Assembly: GCA_021801795.1 (NCBI GenBank)
Contig: JAJYXR010000020.1
Span: forward strand, 20,701-84,700
Length of the DNA: 64,000 bases
Source of the DNA: Actinomycetes bacterium
Lineage (GTDB): Bacteria > Actinomycetota > Acidimicrobiia > Acidimicrobiales > JAJYXR01
Direction of reading: 5' to 3'
Part shown: positions 7,882 to 17,432 of the stretch, in pieces
Position numbering within the stretch: the first letter of the stretch is position 1
Layout: each line of letters opens with the position of its first letter
Notes under the pieces: generated by a model
Told to the model about the DNA's origin: nothing
Seen by the model: the letters and a program-made list of their open reading frames with translations, nothing else
The model's database searches: none
Position numbers and translations under genes: made by a program

Positions 7882-10206
7882 ATGGCCGCGCCCAGATGGT
7901 TACGCAGGCGGCGATGGCTCGTCGTCTCGCTGGTGCTGGTGCTCGTGGCATCTGGTTCAGCGTGGGTCCTCTCGTCCGCAGGGTCGAAGTCCCTCCTGTA
8001 CCGTACCGTCACGGCGCACCTTGGCACCGTCAGCCAGACGATAACAGTATCGGGCACCCTGGAACCGGTGACCGAGGTAGGCGTAGATTTCGGCACTGCC
8101 GGGCAGGTGGCATCCGTCGCAGTCCAGCCCGGCCAGCAGGTCCATCCCGGACAGGTGCTCGCCTCGCTCGATGCGTCGAGCCTGCAGGCCCAGCTTGCTC
8201 AGGCAGAGGCTAACGTAGCAGTCGATCAGGCTAAGCTCGCTTTGGACGAGTCCGGTCCCACTCCTGCCCAGCAGCAGTCTGCCCAGGCAGCACTCGCCTC
8301 CGCTCAGAGCTCCCTCGCAAACGCCGAAGCGGCCGTGTCCTCGACGGTCGCCACCACCTCGACGGGACTTGCTGCCAGCCAGGCTTCGGCATCCGAGCAG
8401 CTGATAACAAGCCAGGCTGGACTCCAGGCCGCACAGGCAGCTGTCAGCAGGGCTGAGGCCGCCAATGCCCAGGCGATCCAGCAGGCGCAGGCCCAGGTAT
8501 CGAATGCCCAGGTGGCCCTCGGAAGCGCGCAGCAGGCTCAGGGGGACACGGTGACAGCGAACCAGGCAAGTGTCTCCCAGGCACAGACGGCGGTCTCTCA
8601 GGCAGAAGTCGCTTCTAACGCGGTCGCGAGCACGCTCGCGGCTGACCAGCAGATTCTCGCAGACAACCAGCAGACCTTCGAGGCGGAGCAGGGGAGCGTA
8701 GGGAACCCCCCCGGCAGTGGGCAGTCTCTGCCGCCCTATGTGGCAGGTTACGACCTAGCGCAGACGCAATCCCTGCTGAGCGCTGACGAGCAGGTGGTGA
8801 GCTATGACGAGGAAAGCCAGTACCAGGCATCCACACCTGACCAGGCAACGGGAGATGCCCGGGCGGTGTCTGCAGGTACCCAGGCAGTTTCCCAGGCGGG
8901 AAAGGTAGTGGGAGATTTCGGACAGCTCCAGAGCGCCCAATCGAGCCTGCTGTCTGCCCAGGCGAACCTTGGCGTGGTCCAGGCTCGCGCAGCGCAGGCT
9001 GCCGACCAGGCGCAGGCACAGGTATCACAGGCCACCCAGGCACTCCAGAACGCACAGGCTGCATTGTCGGCTACGCAGGGCTCCGATCAGGCAAACCTCC
9101 AGGGAGCCCAGGCTTCCCTCGCCCAGGCGAGCACTGCCTACACAGTGTCCACCATCCAGGCGCTCGCGGCAGCCCTGGCCGAGGAGTCGGGCAGCTGCCA
9201 GTCGCAACCCACGTCGCCTGCCTGCGCCCAGGCACAGCAAGCTGCCATCCAAGCACAGCACCTGCTGTCGAGCGACCAGAGCGCAACCGACCAAGCCCAG
9301 GCCCTGGCATCCGCGACAGGTGCCAAGGACGCCCAGGTGATCCAGGCGGCACAGTCCGTAGTCGACACCGCAACGACCGCCATCGCGAATGCCACCGGCG
9401 CGCAGTCGGCCCTTGGCGCGCCTCCACCCCCCGCCGAGATCCAGATGGACCAGGCTACCGAGAGCGCTGCCGAGGCCGCTCTGCAGGGGGTCCAGGCGAG
9501 CCTTGACCTCACCCGCATTGTCGCTCCAATCGCCGGCACCGTCGCCCAGGTGAACATCAACGTGGGCCAGTCGGCCGGATCGAGCTCCGGCGGCTCCGCG
9601 GCAGCTGCAGCGGCTGCCGCGAGCGGTGCGGCTACCGGCGACATAGTGATCTACAGCCCAGGTGCCTTCGAGGCGGTGGCTCAGGTGAGCGACGCCCAGA
9701 TCGGCGACGTGCATCCGGGTCAGAAAGCGCTCGTCACCCCGGCTGGGCAGGTGAAGCCCGTTCTTGCGACGATCAGCCAGATCGCTCCGCTCGCCACTGT
9801 GAGCCAGGGCGTGGCGGCCTACCCGGTGAACGCGGTCATCCCCCCGGGTACCCAGGGGATGTTCGCGGGGGCATCGGCGCAGATCGCCATCGTGGTGCAC
9901 GTGGCCTCCGGCGTGCTGACGGTGCCGACCAGCGCAGTGCACACGATCGGCTCCAAGAGCTTCGTCTTCGTGCTCGCCGGGACGAAAGCAAAGCGCCGAC
10001 CCGTAGTGGTCGGTTCCTCCGACGGGTTGCTAACCCAGGTCGTCTCGGGAATATCCGCTGGCGATAAGGTGGTGCTCGCCGACCGGAAGCTCTCCCTGCC
10101 GAGCGCAGGGGGCTCGGTATTCGGAAAGCTGGGTGGCAAGGGCGGTTCCGGCGGCCTCGGGGGCAGCCTGGGTGGTGGCAGCCGTGGAGCCAAGGCACGG
10201 CCCTGA
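7882..10206 (+). CDS. MacA/HlyD-family efflux adaptor with a very long coiled coil
   Basis: The protein is a membrane-fusion (periplasmic adaptor type) subunit for the MacB-like transporter encoded next. It has 774 residues, about twice the family norm. A basic N-terminus and one membrane segment (about residues 9-28) are followed by the first half of the lipoyl/barrel-sandwich domain (VSGTLEPVTEVGVDFGTAGQ), then roughly 430 residues of Ala/Gln-rich heptads such as AQAQVSNAQVAL. The second half of the lipoyl domain follows (DLTRIVAPIAGTVAQV), then a beta-barrel and a Gly-rich tail. ATG 7882 is chosen because GGAGGTG lies just before it and the membrane segment follows directly. Its stop overlaps the next start by one base (TGATG), indicating an operon. 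Confidence 0.85.
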   Translation: MAAPRWLRRRRWLVVSLVLVLVASGSAWVLSSAGSKSLLYRTVTAHLGTVSQTITVSGTLEPVTEVGVDFGTAGQVASVAVQPGQQVHPGQVLASLDASSLQAQLAQAEANVAVDQAKLALDESGPTPAQQQSAQAALASAQSSLANAEAAVSSTVATTSTGLAASQASASEQLITSQAGLQAAQAAVSRAEAANAQAIQQAQAQVSNAQVALGSAQQAQGDTVTANQASVSQAQTAVSQAEVASNAVASTLAADQQILADNQQTFEAEQGSVGNPPGSGQSLPPYVAGYDLAQTQSLLSADEQVVSYDEESQYQASTPDQATGDARAVSAGTQAVSQAGKVVGDFGQLQSAQSSLLSAQANLGVVQARAAQAADQAQAQVSQATQALQNAQAALSATQGSDQANLQGAQASLAQASTAYTVSTIQALAAALAEESGSCQSQPTSPACAQAQQAAIQAQHLLSSDQSATDQAQALASATGAKDAQVIQAAQSVVDTATTAIANATGAQSALGAPPPPAEIQMDQATESAAEAALQGVQASLDLTRIVAPIAGTVAQVNINVGQSAGSSSGGSAAAAAAAASGAATGDIVIYSPGAFEAVAQVSDAQIGDVHPGQKALVTPAGQVKPVLATISQIAPLATVSQGVAAYPVNAVIPPGTQGMFAGASAQIAIVVHVASGVLTVPTSAVHTIGSKSFVFVLAGTKAKRRPVVVGSSDGLLTQVVSGISAGDKVVLADRKLSLPSAGGSVFGKLGGKGGSGGLGGSLGGGSRGAKARP

Positions 10207-10913
10207 TGGCGCTGATCGAGCTCGTGGGCGTGTCGAAGATCTATGGCGTAGGCGGCGTCGAGGTTCATGCGCTTCGTTCGGTCGACCTCGCGGTGGGTGG
10301 CGGAGAGTACGTGGCGATCATGGGGCAGTCGGGCTCGGGGAAATCTACGCTCATGCACATACTCGGCTGCCTCGACGTACCTTCCTCGGGCGCCTACCAC
10401 CTCGATGGAGCAGACGTCGGGACGATGGACGAGATCGACCTTGCCGACGTGCGTAACCGGCGGATCGGCTTCGTGTTCCAGCAGTTCCACCTCCTCGGGC
10501 GCCTCCCTGCCTGGCGCAATGTGGAGCTGCCTCTCATGTACATGGGCATCCGTAGTCGTCAGCGCCGCCGCGAGAGAGCGGAGAAGGCGCTCGAGGCAGT
10601 GGGCCTCGCCGACCGGTCCGCGCACCGCCCGACAGAGCTCTCCGGGGGCCAGCAGCAGCGTGTGGCGATTGCGCGAGCGCTGGTTACCGATCCGGCGATC
10701 ATCCTCGCCGATGAGCCAACCGGTAACCTCGCGTCAGATCAAGCCGAGGAGATCCTCACGATCTTCGAGGGAATGCACTCCGAGGGCCGGACCGTCGTGC
10801 TCATCACCCACGAGCCCGATGTCGGCGGCCGCGCGCGGCGCCTGGTCAGGATCCGCGACGGCAGGATCATCTCAGATGAACCCGCGGCCTCCGGTGTTGG
10901 ATCGGCAGGCTAG
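10206..10913 (+). CDS. ABC transporter ATP-binding protein, MacB/LolD type
   Basis: This 235-residue ATPase powers the permease encoded 7 bases downstream. Walker A is GQSGSGKST (residues 40-48), the Q-loop sits in FVFQQFHLL, the signature is [15 protein letters not shown], Walker B is [13 protein letters not shown], and the H-loop is in LITHEPD. The extended FxFQQFHLL and the LAS after Walker B are characteristic of the MacB/LolD/FtsE group rather than importers. The start overlaps the adaptor stop by one base. Together with the adaptor and permease it forms a split MacAB-type system, likely moving a peptide, lipid or antibiotic out of the membrane. Confidence 0.92.
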   Translation: MALIELVGVSKIYGVGGVEVHALRSVDLAVGGGEYVAIMGQSGSGKSTLMHILGCLDVPSSGAYHLDGADVGTMDEIDLADVRNRRIGFVFQQFHLLGRLPAWRNVELPLMYMGIRSRQRRRERAEKALEAVGLADRSAHRPTELSGGQQQRVAIARALVTDPAIILADEPTGNLASDQAEEILTIFEGMHSEGRTVVLITHEPDVGGRARRLVRIRDGRIISDEPAASGVGSAG

Positions 10914-10920
10914 GGGCTAG

Positions 10921-12159
10921 ATGACCTGGGGCCAAACACTCCGGAGCGCTTTCGAGAGCATCGTGGAGCGTCGGATGCGGTCGGCGCTAACAGTGCTCGG
11001 TATCCTGATCGGCATCGCCGCGGTGATCCTGACAGTCGGACTCGGCGAGGGGGCCCAGGGCCGTGTGAACAGTGCGATTGCCTCCCTCGGCACGAACATG
11101 TTGATCGTCACCCCCGGCTCGGCATCCACAGGGGGAGTGCAAGGCGGGCTCGGCTCGGCGAGCACTCTCACGCTGGCTGACGCCCAAGCTCTCGCATCAC
11201 CCGTGGACTGCCCGGACGTCGCTGAGGTCGCGCCCGTAACCCAGCACTCCTTCACTCTTACGGCCGGGTCGCAGAACTGGACTGCGCCCGTCACCGGTAC
11301 CACACCGGCGTACCTGAGCGTACGGGACCGCCAGGTCACCAGCGGCCAGTCGATCACCGAAACCGATGTCCGCACAGAGGCCCGCGTCGCGCTCGTGGGC
11401 ACCGAGGTGGCCCAGAGCCTCTTCGGAACATCCTCCCCTGTCGGCCGGACGATGCAGATCGGAAACGTGCCATTCAGCATCGTCGGAGAGCTGAACGCTG
11501 CAGGAGCGTCTGCCAGTACCAACCAGGACAACGTGGTGCTCGTCCCCATCACCACGGCCCAGGCAGAGCTGTTCAGCCAGGCGGGTCCCTATGCAGGGTC
11601 GCTGAGCGCGATCCTCCTCTCCGCGCACAGCTCCACCACGATGAGCCTCGCGTATCAGGAGGCCGACAGCCTCCTGCTCCAGCTCCACCACGTGACCAAC
11701 CCCCTTCAGGCCGACTTCACGATCACTCCCCAGACGAGCCTGCTCTCCACGGCGAGCACGATATCCAAGACGCTCACCATCCTGCTGGCCGGCGTGGCAG
11801 CGATCGCTCTGCTCGTCGGTGGCATCGGCGTGATGAACATCATGCTCGTGTCCGTAAGCGAGCGAGTGAAGGAGATCGGCCTGCGCAAGGCGCTTGGCGC
11901 GACCCCAGCCACCATCCTACGGCAGTTCCTAGCCGAGGCGACTGCCCTCGGCCTCCTCGGGGGAGTGCTCGGCGTAGGTTTGGGTCTGGCTGGCGCGCTA
12001 GGCATCCCGCATGTCATCGCCGGCGCGGCCGTGACAGTGTCGGTTCCCGCGATCGCCGGCTCGGTGCTCGTCGCCGCTGTGATCGGTCTCGTCTTCGGCG
12101 TGTACCCGGCCAGCCGAGCAGCTCGTCTGTCACCGATCGAGGCTCTCCGGAGCGAATGA
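10921..12159 (+). CDS. MacB-like ABC transporter permease (FtsX domain)
   Basis: The 412-residue protein has the MacB topology: one N-terminal membrane segment (about residues 20-42, LTVLGILIGIAAVILTVGL), a large extracytoplasmic domain of some 230 residues, and three C-terminal segments. The FtsX region includes GGIGVMNIMLVSVSERVKEIG and LRKALGATPATI, and the C-terminus has the usual PASRAARLSPIEALRSE. It lacks a fused ATPase, which is supplied by the gene just upstream. The assignment to the MacB class is firm; the exported compound is unknown. Confidence 0.9.
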   Translation: MTWGQTLRSAFESIVERRMRSALTVLGILIGIAAVILTVGLGEGAQGRVNSAIASLGTNMLIVTPGSASTGGVQGGLGSASTLTLADAQALASPVDCPDVAEVAPVTQHSFTLTAGSQNWTAPVTGTTPAYLSVRDRQVTSGQSITETDVRTEARVALVGTEVAQSLFGTSSPVGRTMQIGNVPFSIVGELNAAGASASTNQDNVVLVPITTAQAELFSQAGPYAGSLSAILLSAHSSTTMSLAYQEADSLLLQLHHVTNPLQADFTITPQTSLLSTASTISKTLTILLAGVAAIALLVGGIGVMNIMLVSVSERVKEIGLRKALGATPATILRQFLAEATALGLLGGVLGVGLGLAGALGIPHVIAGAAVTVSVPAIAGSVLVAAVIGLVFGVYPASRAARLSPIEALRSE

Positions 12160-12235
12160 CCCCGTCTGGCACCCGCGCCCGCCAGAGCGAGCCAGGCCCA
12201 GGTTTTCGCCAGATTCTTAGCCTTACCTCACAGAA

Positions 12236-12245
12236 CTCTCATCTT
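12236..12245 (+). promoter_or_regulatory. CTCTCATC element upstream of second adaptor
   Basis: The 175-bp gap before the second adaptor gene contains CTCTCATCTT, matching the repeat at 7801-7810 in its first eight bases. It lies about 99 bases before the start codon, compared with about 81 in the first case. The shared sequence suggests a common regulator, but an 8-base match is weak evidence. Confidence 0.25.
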
Positions 12246-12334
12246 CGCGTGCTTGGCTGACACAGGAGCTCAGACTTCTCATGGGCATGGCCACGAGGGT
12301 AGGCCAGCGAGCCCGATGAGGGAAGGAGTGGAGG

Positions 12335-14041
12335 GTGGGATTCGCGAAAAGGCGCGTGATGCGTCGGGTGAACGTGGGGCTGATCGTGGTCATCCTCGTT
12401 CTCGTGCTGGCGGGAGGTTCAGCGGCCTTCGCCAGGGGATCCGGCCACGGCTCTCACCATTCCAAGCACGGTCACCACCGGCACGCGGGGTCGGGGGTGA
12501 CAGCCGTGGAGATCGCGGTCGCCCGCTCGGGAAACGCGGTATCGCAGCTTTCCCTCTCGGGAACCGTCGTGCCCAGGGCCAGCCTCGACCTGTCTGCCGC
12601 AGGGGCCGGGCGCGTCAGCTCCATCGATGTCGCGCCAGGACAGACTCTCAGTGCCGGACAGGTCGTGGCAGTTGTCACGAACCCCCTCGCCGCCGCTCAG
12701 GTGGCCGCCGCAGAGGCGGCTGTCACGACTGCCCAGGCGAAGCTCCAGGCGGCGACCGAGGCCGCTCAGGCGAACCTCGTCAAGGCCGAGGACACCCTCG
12801 CGACAGCACAGAGCGTCTACAAGGACGCGCAGGCCACCGCTCAGGCGAACCAGCAGATGGCGGTCGCGAACGCACAAGTCGGGCTTACCAGGGCCCAGGC
12901 TGCCGCCGCCCAGGCTGCCGCCGCCCTCACCCAGGCCCAGGCGGCCCTCACCCAGGCCCAGGCCGACCAGAACGATCAGAGCTCCAGCGATACCGACTCC
13001 AGCGGCGCCGACGCCGCCTCGCTTCAGAGCGCTGAAGGAAACCTCCGCGTAGCCCAGGCGAACTCGGCCGCGGCCTCCGCCGGGCTGTCGGAGGCCCAGC
13101 TCGCCCTCTCCCAGGCCGAGTCCCCACCACCCTCCGCCGCTCTGACTCAGGCCCAGGCGGCGGTCACTCAGGCCCAGATCGGAGTCAGCCAGGCCCAGGC
13201 AGCGCTCTCACCGACCGGTACCGCCCCGCTCGCCGACGCTCTCGCGCAGGCCGAAGACCAGGCGGCGATAGTTCAGACGGGTGCCGGAGAGGGAACGATC
13301 GTCGCTCCCTTCGCAGGCACCGTGACTTCGGCACCGGCGGTGGTGGGCCAGAACGTAGGGGCCGGCACCGTGCTCGCCGTGGAGCAGGCCAGCCAGCTCA
13401 CCCTTCAGGCACCCCTTGCCCAGCAGGACCTCGCTCTCGCTCGTCCGGGTGAGCCTGTCACCATCAGCGTGCCTGGCGCACCCGCTGCCCTGAACGGCAC
13501 CGTGGCAGGGGTGTCGGCCACCGGGAACCCGAGCTCCCTCAGCTTCACCCTCACCGTCACGCCCTCGAGCGAGCCGGCTTGGCTGCTCACAGGCGAGTCG
13601 GCCTCTATGGAGATCACGACGGAGACATTCTCGCCGGCGGTCCTCGTGCCAGCCGAGGCGATCGTCTCCTTCAACGGCACCCCCCAGGTCTTCGAGGTGG
13701 AGTCGAACCATAGGGTGAAGCTCACTGGCGTCCAGCCGGGGATCACCGACGGTACGACGACGATGGTGAGCGGGTTGCCGGCCGGGACGAAGGTCGTGGC
13801 CGTCGGCCAGACCTACCTCGCCAACGGAGCGCGAATACGCGTCAGCGGAACCGTGGCGGTCTCCTCGAGCGTCAGCGGCTCTGCGGTCGCCGGCCTCGCC
13901 AACGCCACCTTGGTGACCCCACCTACCACGAGCGGTTCAGGGAAGAAGGGTGCCGGTAAGGGGGGTGGCGCGGGCGCCGGAGGCCTTGGCGGGGCCAGTG
14001 GGGGTGGTGCTGCTGGTGCTGGTGGTGGGAAGAAGGCCTGA
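12335..14041 (+). CDS. efflux RND/ABC adaptor subunit (HlyD family)
   Basis: This 568-residue membrane-fusion protein probably partners the RND pump encoded 50 bases downstream. It has an N-terminal membrane anchor (about residues 12-31), a His-rich linker (HGSHHSKHGHHRHAG), the first lipoyl half (LSGTVVPRASLDLSAAGAG), an Ala/Gln-rich coiled coil of roughly 190 residues, the second lipoyl half (GEGTIVAPFAGTVTSAPAVVG), beta-barrel domains, and a long Gly/Ala/Lys tail. GTG 12335 is chosen because GGAAGGAG stands 6 bases before it. It is a second, distinct adaptor rather than a duplicate of the first: the coiled coil is less than half as long and the lipoyl sequences differ. Confidence 0.85.
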   Translation: MGFAKRRVMRRVNVGLIVVILVLVLAGGSAAFARGSGHGSHHSKHGHHRHAGSGVTAVEIAVARSGNAVSQLSLSGTVVPRASLDLSAAGAGRVSSIDVAPGQTLSAGQVVAVVTNPLAAAQVAAAEAAVTTAQAKLQAATEAAQANLVKAEDTLATAQSVYKDAQATAQANQQMAVANAQVGLTRAQAAAAQAAAALTQAQAALTQAQADQNDQSSSDTDSSGADAASLQSAEGNLRVAQANSAAASAGLSEAQLALSQAESPPPSAALTQAQAAVTQAQIGVSQAQAALSPTGTAPLADALAQAEDQAAIVQTGAGEGTIVAPFAGTVTSAPAVVGQNVGAGTVLAVEQASQLTLQAPLAQQDLALARPGEPVTISVPGAPAALNGTVAGVSATGNPSSLSFTLTVTPSSEPAWLLTGESASMEITTETFSPAVLVPAEAIVSFNGTPQVFEVESNHRVKLTGVQPGITDGTTTMVSGLPAGTKVVAVGQTYLANGARIRVSGTVAVSSSVSGSAVAGLANATLVTPPTTSGSGKKGAGKGGGAGAGGLGGASGGGAAGAGGGKKA

Positions 14042-14091
14042 GCCGTGATCTCTCCGGCGGCTCCTGCCGAGACCATCCCTGGGGTCCCCTG

Positions 14092-17000
14092 ATGGGACGG
14101 ATGAACCTAACCGCCTTGTCGGTCCGCCGGCCGATCACCATCCTCATGGTGATCGGGCTCTTCCTGGTGCTAGGACTGGTCGCCTTCACGAAGCTGCCGG
14201 TGCGCCGGCTGCCGAACGTGAACTACCCCTACGTCCGGGTGGCTATATCGGACCCGGGCACGAACGCAGCCACTGTCGCCCAGACGATCACGAGTCCCGT
14301 GGAGAAGGCCCTCTCGGCGGAGTCCGGCGTCGTCACCATGCTCGGCACCTCCTCCTCGGGCCGTTCGACTGTAGCCCTGGAGTTCTCCGGCGGCACGAAC
14401 GTAGACCAGAAGGCCGCGAGCATCTCGCTGGCGTTGGAGAAGCTCGCACGGTCGCTGCCGACCACGGCGAGCCCGCCCGCTATCTTGAAGGCGAACCCGA
14501 ATGCCCTTCCGATGATGGACGTGGCCCTCTCGGGCCCGCTCGCCTCCTCCCAGCTGCTCGACCTGGCGACTAACCTGGTAGCGCCGACCCTGCAGGAGAT
14601 CTCCGGGGTGGCCCAGGTCACCGTGGTGGGCGGACGGGCATCGGTGGTGAATGTGGACCTGCAGACAAGCTCCCTGCAGGCCTACGGGGTCTCGATGGCG
14701 CAGGTGGCCGGGGCACTGCGCGCCGAGAACACCTCCGCGACCGGTGGGGTCACCGTGGTCGGCGACCACGAGCTGCTCGCGCGTGTCCACGGTGGGTACA
14801 CCTCGGTGGCCCAGCTCGCGAGCGTCCCCGTGGCGGTGCGTCCCGGTGGCGACATCCTGCTCGGGGACGTGGCGACCATCAGCCAGGGTCTGGCCAAGGC
14901 ACAGTCGGCCGCCACGTTGAACGGCCGCCCGGCAGTGGGCCTCGTGATAAGTGCCTCGTCGACTGCCAACTCGCTCCAGGTGGACAGCGCCATCCGGTCC
15001 GCGTTGGCGGGCTTGGGCAGCCAGCTCCCGCCCGGGGTCACCACCACGATCACGGGTGACATCACGAACTACGTCCGCTCAGCGCTCCATAACGTCGAGC
15101 TCGACCTCTTCATCGGCATATTCATCGCCGCGCTCATCCTCGCGGTCTTCCTACACCGCCTCGCGAACACGCTCATCGTGATGCTGGCCATACCGGTGTC
15201 GCTCATAGCGACATTCGGCGCGATGTACTTCATGCACTTCAGCCTCGACCTCATATCCCTGATGGCCCTGTCCCTGCTCATCGGGATACTCGTCGACGAC
15301 TCGATAGTGGTGCTCGAGAACATCCATCGGCATCGCGCCATGGGCAAGGATCCGGCCCGGGCAGCAGTAGACGGGCGGATGGAGATCGGCGCAGCAGCGG
15401 TCGCCATAACGCTCACAGACGTGGTCGTCTACCTGCCCGTCGCGTTCGTGTCGGGCAACGTCGGCCAGCTGTTCAGGGAGTTCGGTCTCACGATCGTCGC
15501 CGCCACGCTCTTCTCGCTATTCGTCTCCTACACCCTCACCCCCATGCTCGCGGCACATTGGACCGGGATGGCTCGCGAGACTCGCTCCGGGCCGCTGGCC
15601 CGCAGCGGCAGGGCCTTCGGTAAGCACTTCGACGCGGGGTTCGACCGAATGCGCTCGTGGTACCGCCACCTGATCGCGTGGGCCCTGCGCCACCGGGTGC
15701 TGGTGACCGGGGTAGCCGTGATCGCCGCTCTCGCCAGCCTCGGCATCCTCCGGTCGGGGGTGCTGCCCACCACCTTCGTCCCCCCAGAGGACAACGGCGT
15801 GCTCACGGTGAACGGCACGCTTCCTCCGGGCACGCCCCTTGCTACCGACCAGGCGACTCTCGCCAGCTTCGCGAGGCGCCTCCAGCACCTGCCCGGGGTG
15901 AAGGACGTGTTCGTCTCCGCCGGCTACAGCGGCGGCAGCGGGGCCGCGTTCAACCTCGGCCAGATCACCCTCGACCTCGGACCGAAGGGATCGCGCCCCC
16001 CGATAAGCCACTACGTGAAGCAGGTGGCGAAGCTCGAGAGGCGCTACCCAGGCCTCACCGCTCACGGTCACGTCCAGAACCCCTTCATAGCAAGCGGTGC
16101 CCGTGCTGCGAGCGTAGAGGTGCTCGGACCGGACCTCACCAGACTCAGCCAGATGGCCACCGAGATAGCCGCTGCGTTGGCGCACGATCCCGCGGTCTCA
16201 CAGGTCTCCACCTCGGTGCCCGCCGCCACCCCCGAGCTCTCCATCAACGTCGACCATGCGGAGGCCGCATACCTCGGTGTGAGCACCTCCGCGATCGGAT
16301 CTGCTGTAGCGGACAGCCTCGGCGGGGTAGCCGTCCCGCCCCTGGTGGTCTCACCGACCGCGCCGGTCGATCCGATACAGCTCAGCTTGAATGGCGGTGC
16401 GAAGCTCACCCCCGCACAGGTCGAGGCGATCCCCATCCCTGCAGCCCACGGCACTGTCCCGCTCTCCAGCGTGGCCACCCTGAGCGAGGTGCCCGGGCCC
16501 GCCAAGATCACCCAGGTAAACCGCGAGTACGCGGTCTCGGTCTCGGCGTCTAGCCCTACGGGCAACTCCGGACCGGCTACCGCCGCCTTGCTCGCAGCCG
16601 CGAAGCAGGTCGGCCTGCCGACTGGCTACTCGATCCAGGTCGCCGGTCAAGCGCTCGCCCAGCAGCGTGCATTCGGGCCGCTGCTCCAGGCGCTCGCCCT
16701 ATCGGTACTGCTCATCTACATGCTCCTCGCTGCCCTATACGAGTCGCTCCTGGACCCCCTGTCGGTGATGCTCGCCGTGCCGCTCGCGACGGTGGGGGCG
16801 CTCGGGCTGCTCTGGGCCGCGCACCTTCCCATTTCCATCTTCGCCCTGCTCGCCATGATCATGCTCGTCGGCATCGTCTCGAAGAACTCCATCCTTCTCA
16901 TCGACTACGCGAAAACGCTCCGCAAGCGTGGCATGCCGCGCACCCAGGCGATCATCGAATCAGGAGCGACCAGGATCCGCCCGATACTCATGACCACCGC

Positions 17001-17283
17001 CACCATGATCGGAGCCATGCTCCCTCTCGCTCTAAGCACCGGCTCCGGCGCTTCGGAGCGCATGCCGATCGGGACCGTACTGATAGGGGGGCTGGCTTCC
17101 TCGACGCTGCTCACCCTGCTAGTCGTGCCCGTGCTCTACAGCCTGCTCGACGACGCCTCAGTGCTACTCCACCGCCTCGTCGGCCTAGCCGCCAGGCAGC
17201 CTGCTGATCGCAGTGCGCCAGCTACGACCTCCTCCCCCACCCTCGACCCGACCCACCCTCGACCCGACCCACCCTCGACCTGA
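14092..17283 (+). CDS. RND-superfamily multidrug efflux pump, HAE1 (AcrB) type
   Basis: A proton-driven exporter of 1063 residues, the full AcrB/MexB length, with two sets of six membrane segments and two large periplasm-type loops. The first segment follows RRPITILMVIGLF. The proton-relay pair is present in GILVDDSIVVLENIHRH and the partner Lys in VGIVSKNSILLIDYAKTLR. The loop after the first segment begins KLPVRRLPNVNYPYVRV as in HAE1 proteins, not the mycobacterial MmpL/HpnN group. The last residues (DPTHPRPDPPST) are coded by a 16-bp tandem repeat, which also supplies the stop codon. HAE1 pumps are typical of two-membrane bacteria, so its presence with actinobacterial genes and without an outer-membrane channel is unusual. 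Confidence 0.92.
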   Translation: MGRMNLTALSVRRPITILMVIGLFLVLGLVAFTKLPVRRLPNVNYPYVRVAISDPGTNAATVAQTITSPVEKALSAESGVVTMLGTSSSGRSTVALEFSGGTNVDQKAASISLALEKLARSLPTTASPPAILKANPNALPMMDVALSGPLASSQLLDLATNLVAPTLQEISGVAQVTVVGGRASVVNVDLQTSSLQAYGVSMAQVAGALRAENTSATGGVTVVGDHELLARVHGGYTSVAQLASVPVAVRPGGDILLGDVATISQGLAKAQSAATLNGRPAVGLVISASSTANSLQVDSAIRSALAGLGSQLPPGVTTTITGDITNYVRSALHNVELDLFIGIFIAALILAVFLHRLANTLIVMLAIPVSLIATFGAMYFMHFSLDLISLMALSLLIGILVDDSIVVLENIHRHRAMGKDPARAAVDGRMEIGAAAVAITLTDVVVYLPVAFVSGNVGQLFREFGLTIVAATLFSLFVSYTLTPMLAAHWTGMARETRSGPLARSGRAFGKHFDAGFDRMRSWYRHLIAWALRHRVLVTGVAVIAALASLGILRSGVLPTTFVPPEDNGVLTVNGTLPPGTPLATDQATLASFARRLQHLPGVKDVFVSAGYSGGSGAAFNLGQITLDLGPKGSRPPISHYVKQVAKLERRYPGLTAHGHVQNPFIASGARAASVEVLGPDLTRLSQMATEIAAALAHDPAVSQVSTSVPAATPELSINVDHAEAAYLGVSTSAIGSAVADSLGGVAVPPLVVSPTAPVDPIQLSLNGGAKLTPAQVEAIPIPAAHGTVPLSSVATLSEVPGPAKITQVNREYAVSVSASSPTGNSGPATAALLAAAKQVGLPTGYSIQVAGQALAQQRAFGPLLQALALSVLLIYMLLAALYESLLDPLSVMLAVPLATVGALGLLWAAHLPISIFALLAMIMLVGIVSKNSILLIDYAKTLRKRGMPRTQAIIESGATRIRPILMTTATMIGAMLPLALSTGSGASERMPIGTVLIGGLASSTLLTLLVVPVLYSLLDDASVLLHRLVGLAARQPADRSAPATTSSPTLDPTHPRPDPPST

Positions 17284-17422
17284 CCCACCCTCGACCTGAC
17301 CCACCAACGACCTGACCCACCCTCGACCCGACCCACCCTCGACCCGACCCACCCTCGACCTGACCCACCAACGACCTGACCCACCCTCGACCTGACCCAC
17401 CAACGACCTGACCCACCAACGA
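17241..17422. repeat. 16-bp tandem repeat, 11.4 copies in three variants
   Basis: Units of 16 bp run from 17241 to 17416 with a 6-base partial copy to 17422. Three variants occur: A cctcgacccgacccac, B cctcgacctgacccac, C caacgacctgacccac. Their order is A A B B C A A B C B C. The RND pump stop codon (17281-17283) lies in the first B unit, and the array ends directly on the ribosome-binding site of the next gene. The variant order suggests duplication of multi-unit blocks. Confidence 0.95.
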
Positions 17423-17432
17423 AAGGAATACC

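Noticed and set aside
9025..9942. A long open frame on the minus strand opposite the first adaptor gene
   Set aside because: It exists because the Ala/Gln-rich coding sequence lacks stop codons on the other strand. It has no ribosome-binding site and reads as low-complexity Gly/Arg/Leu with no known family.
17241..17422. CRISPR array
   Set aside because: The 16-bp units are directly adjacent with no spacers, and no cas genes are near.
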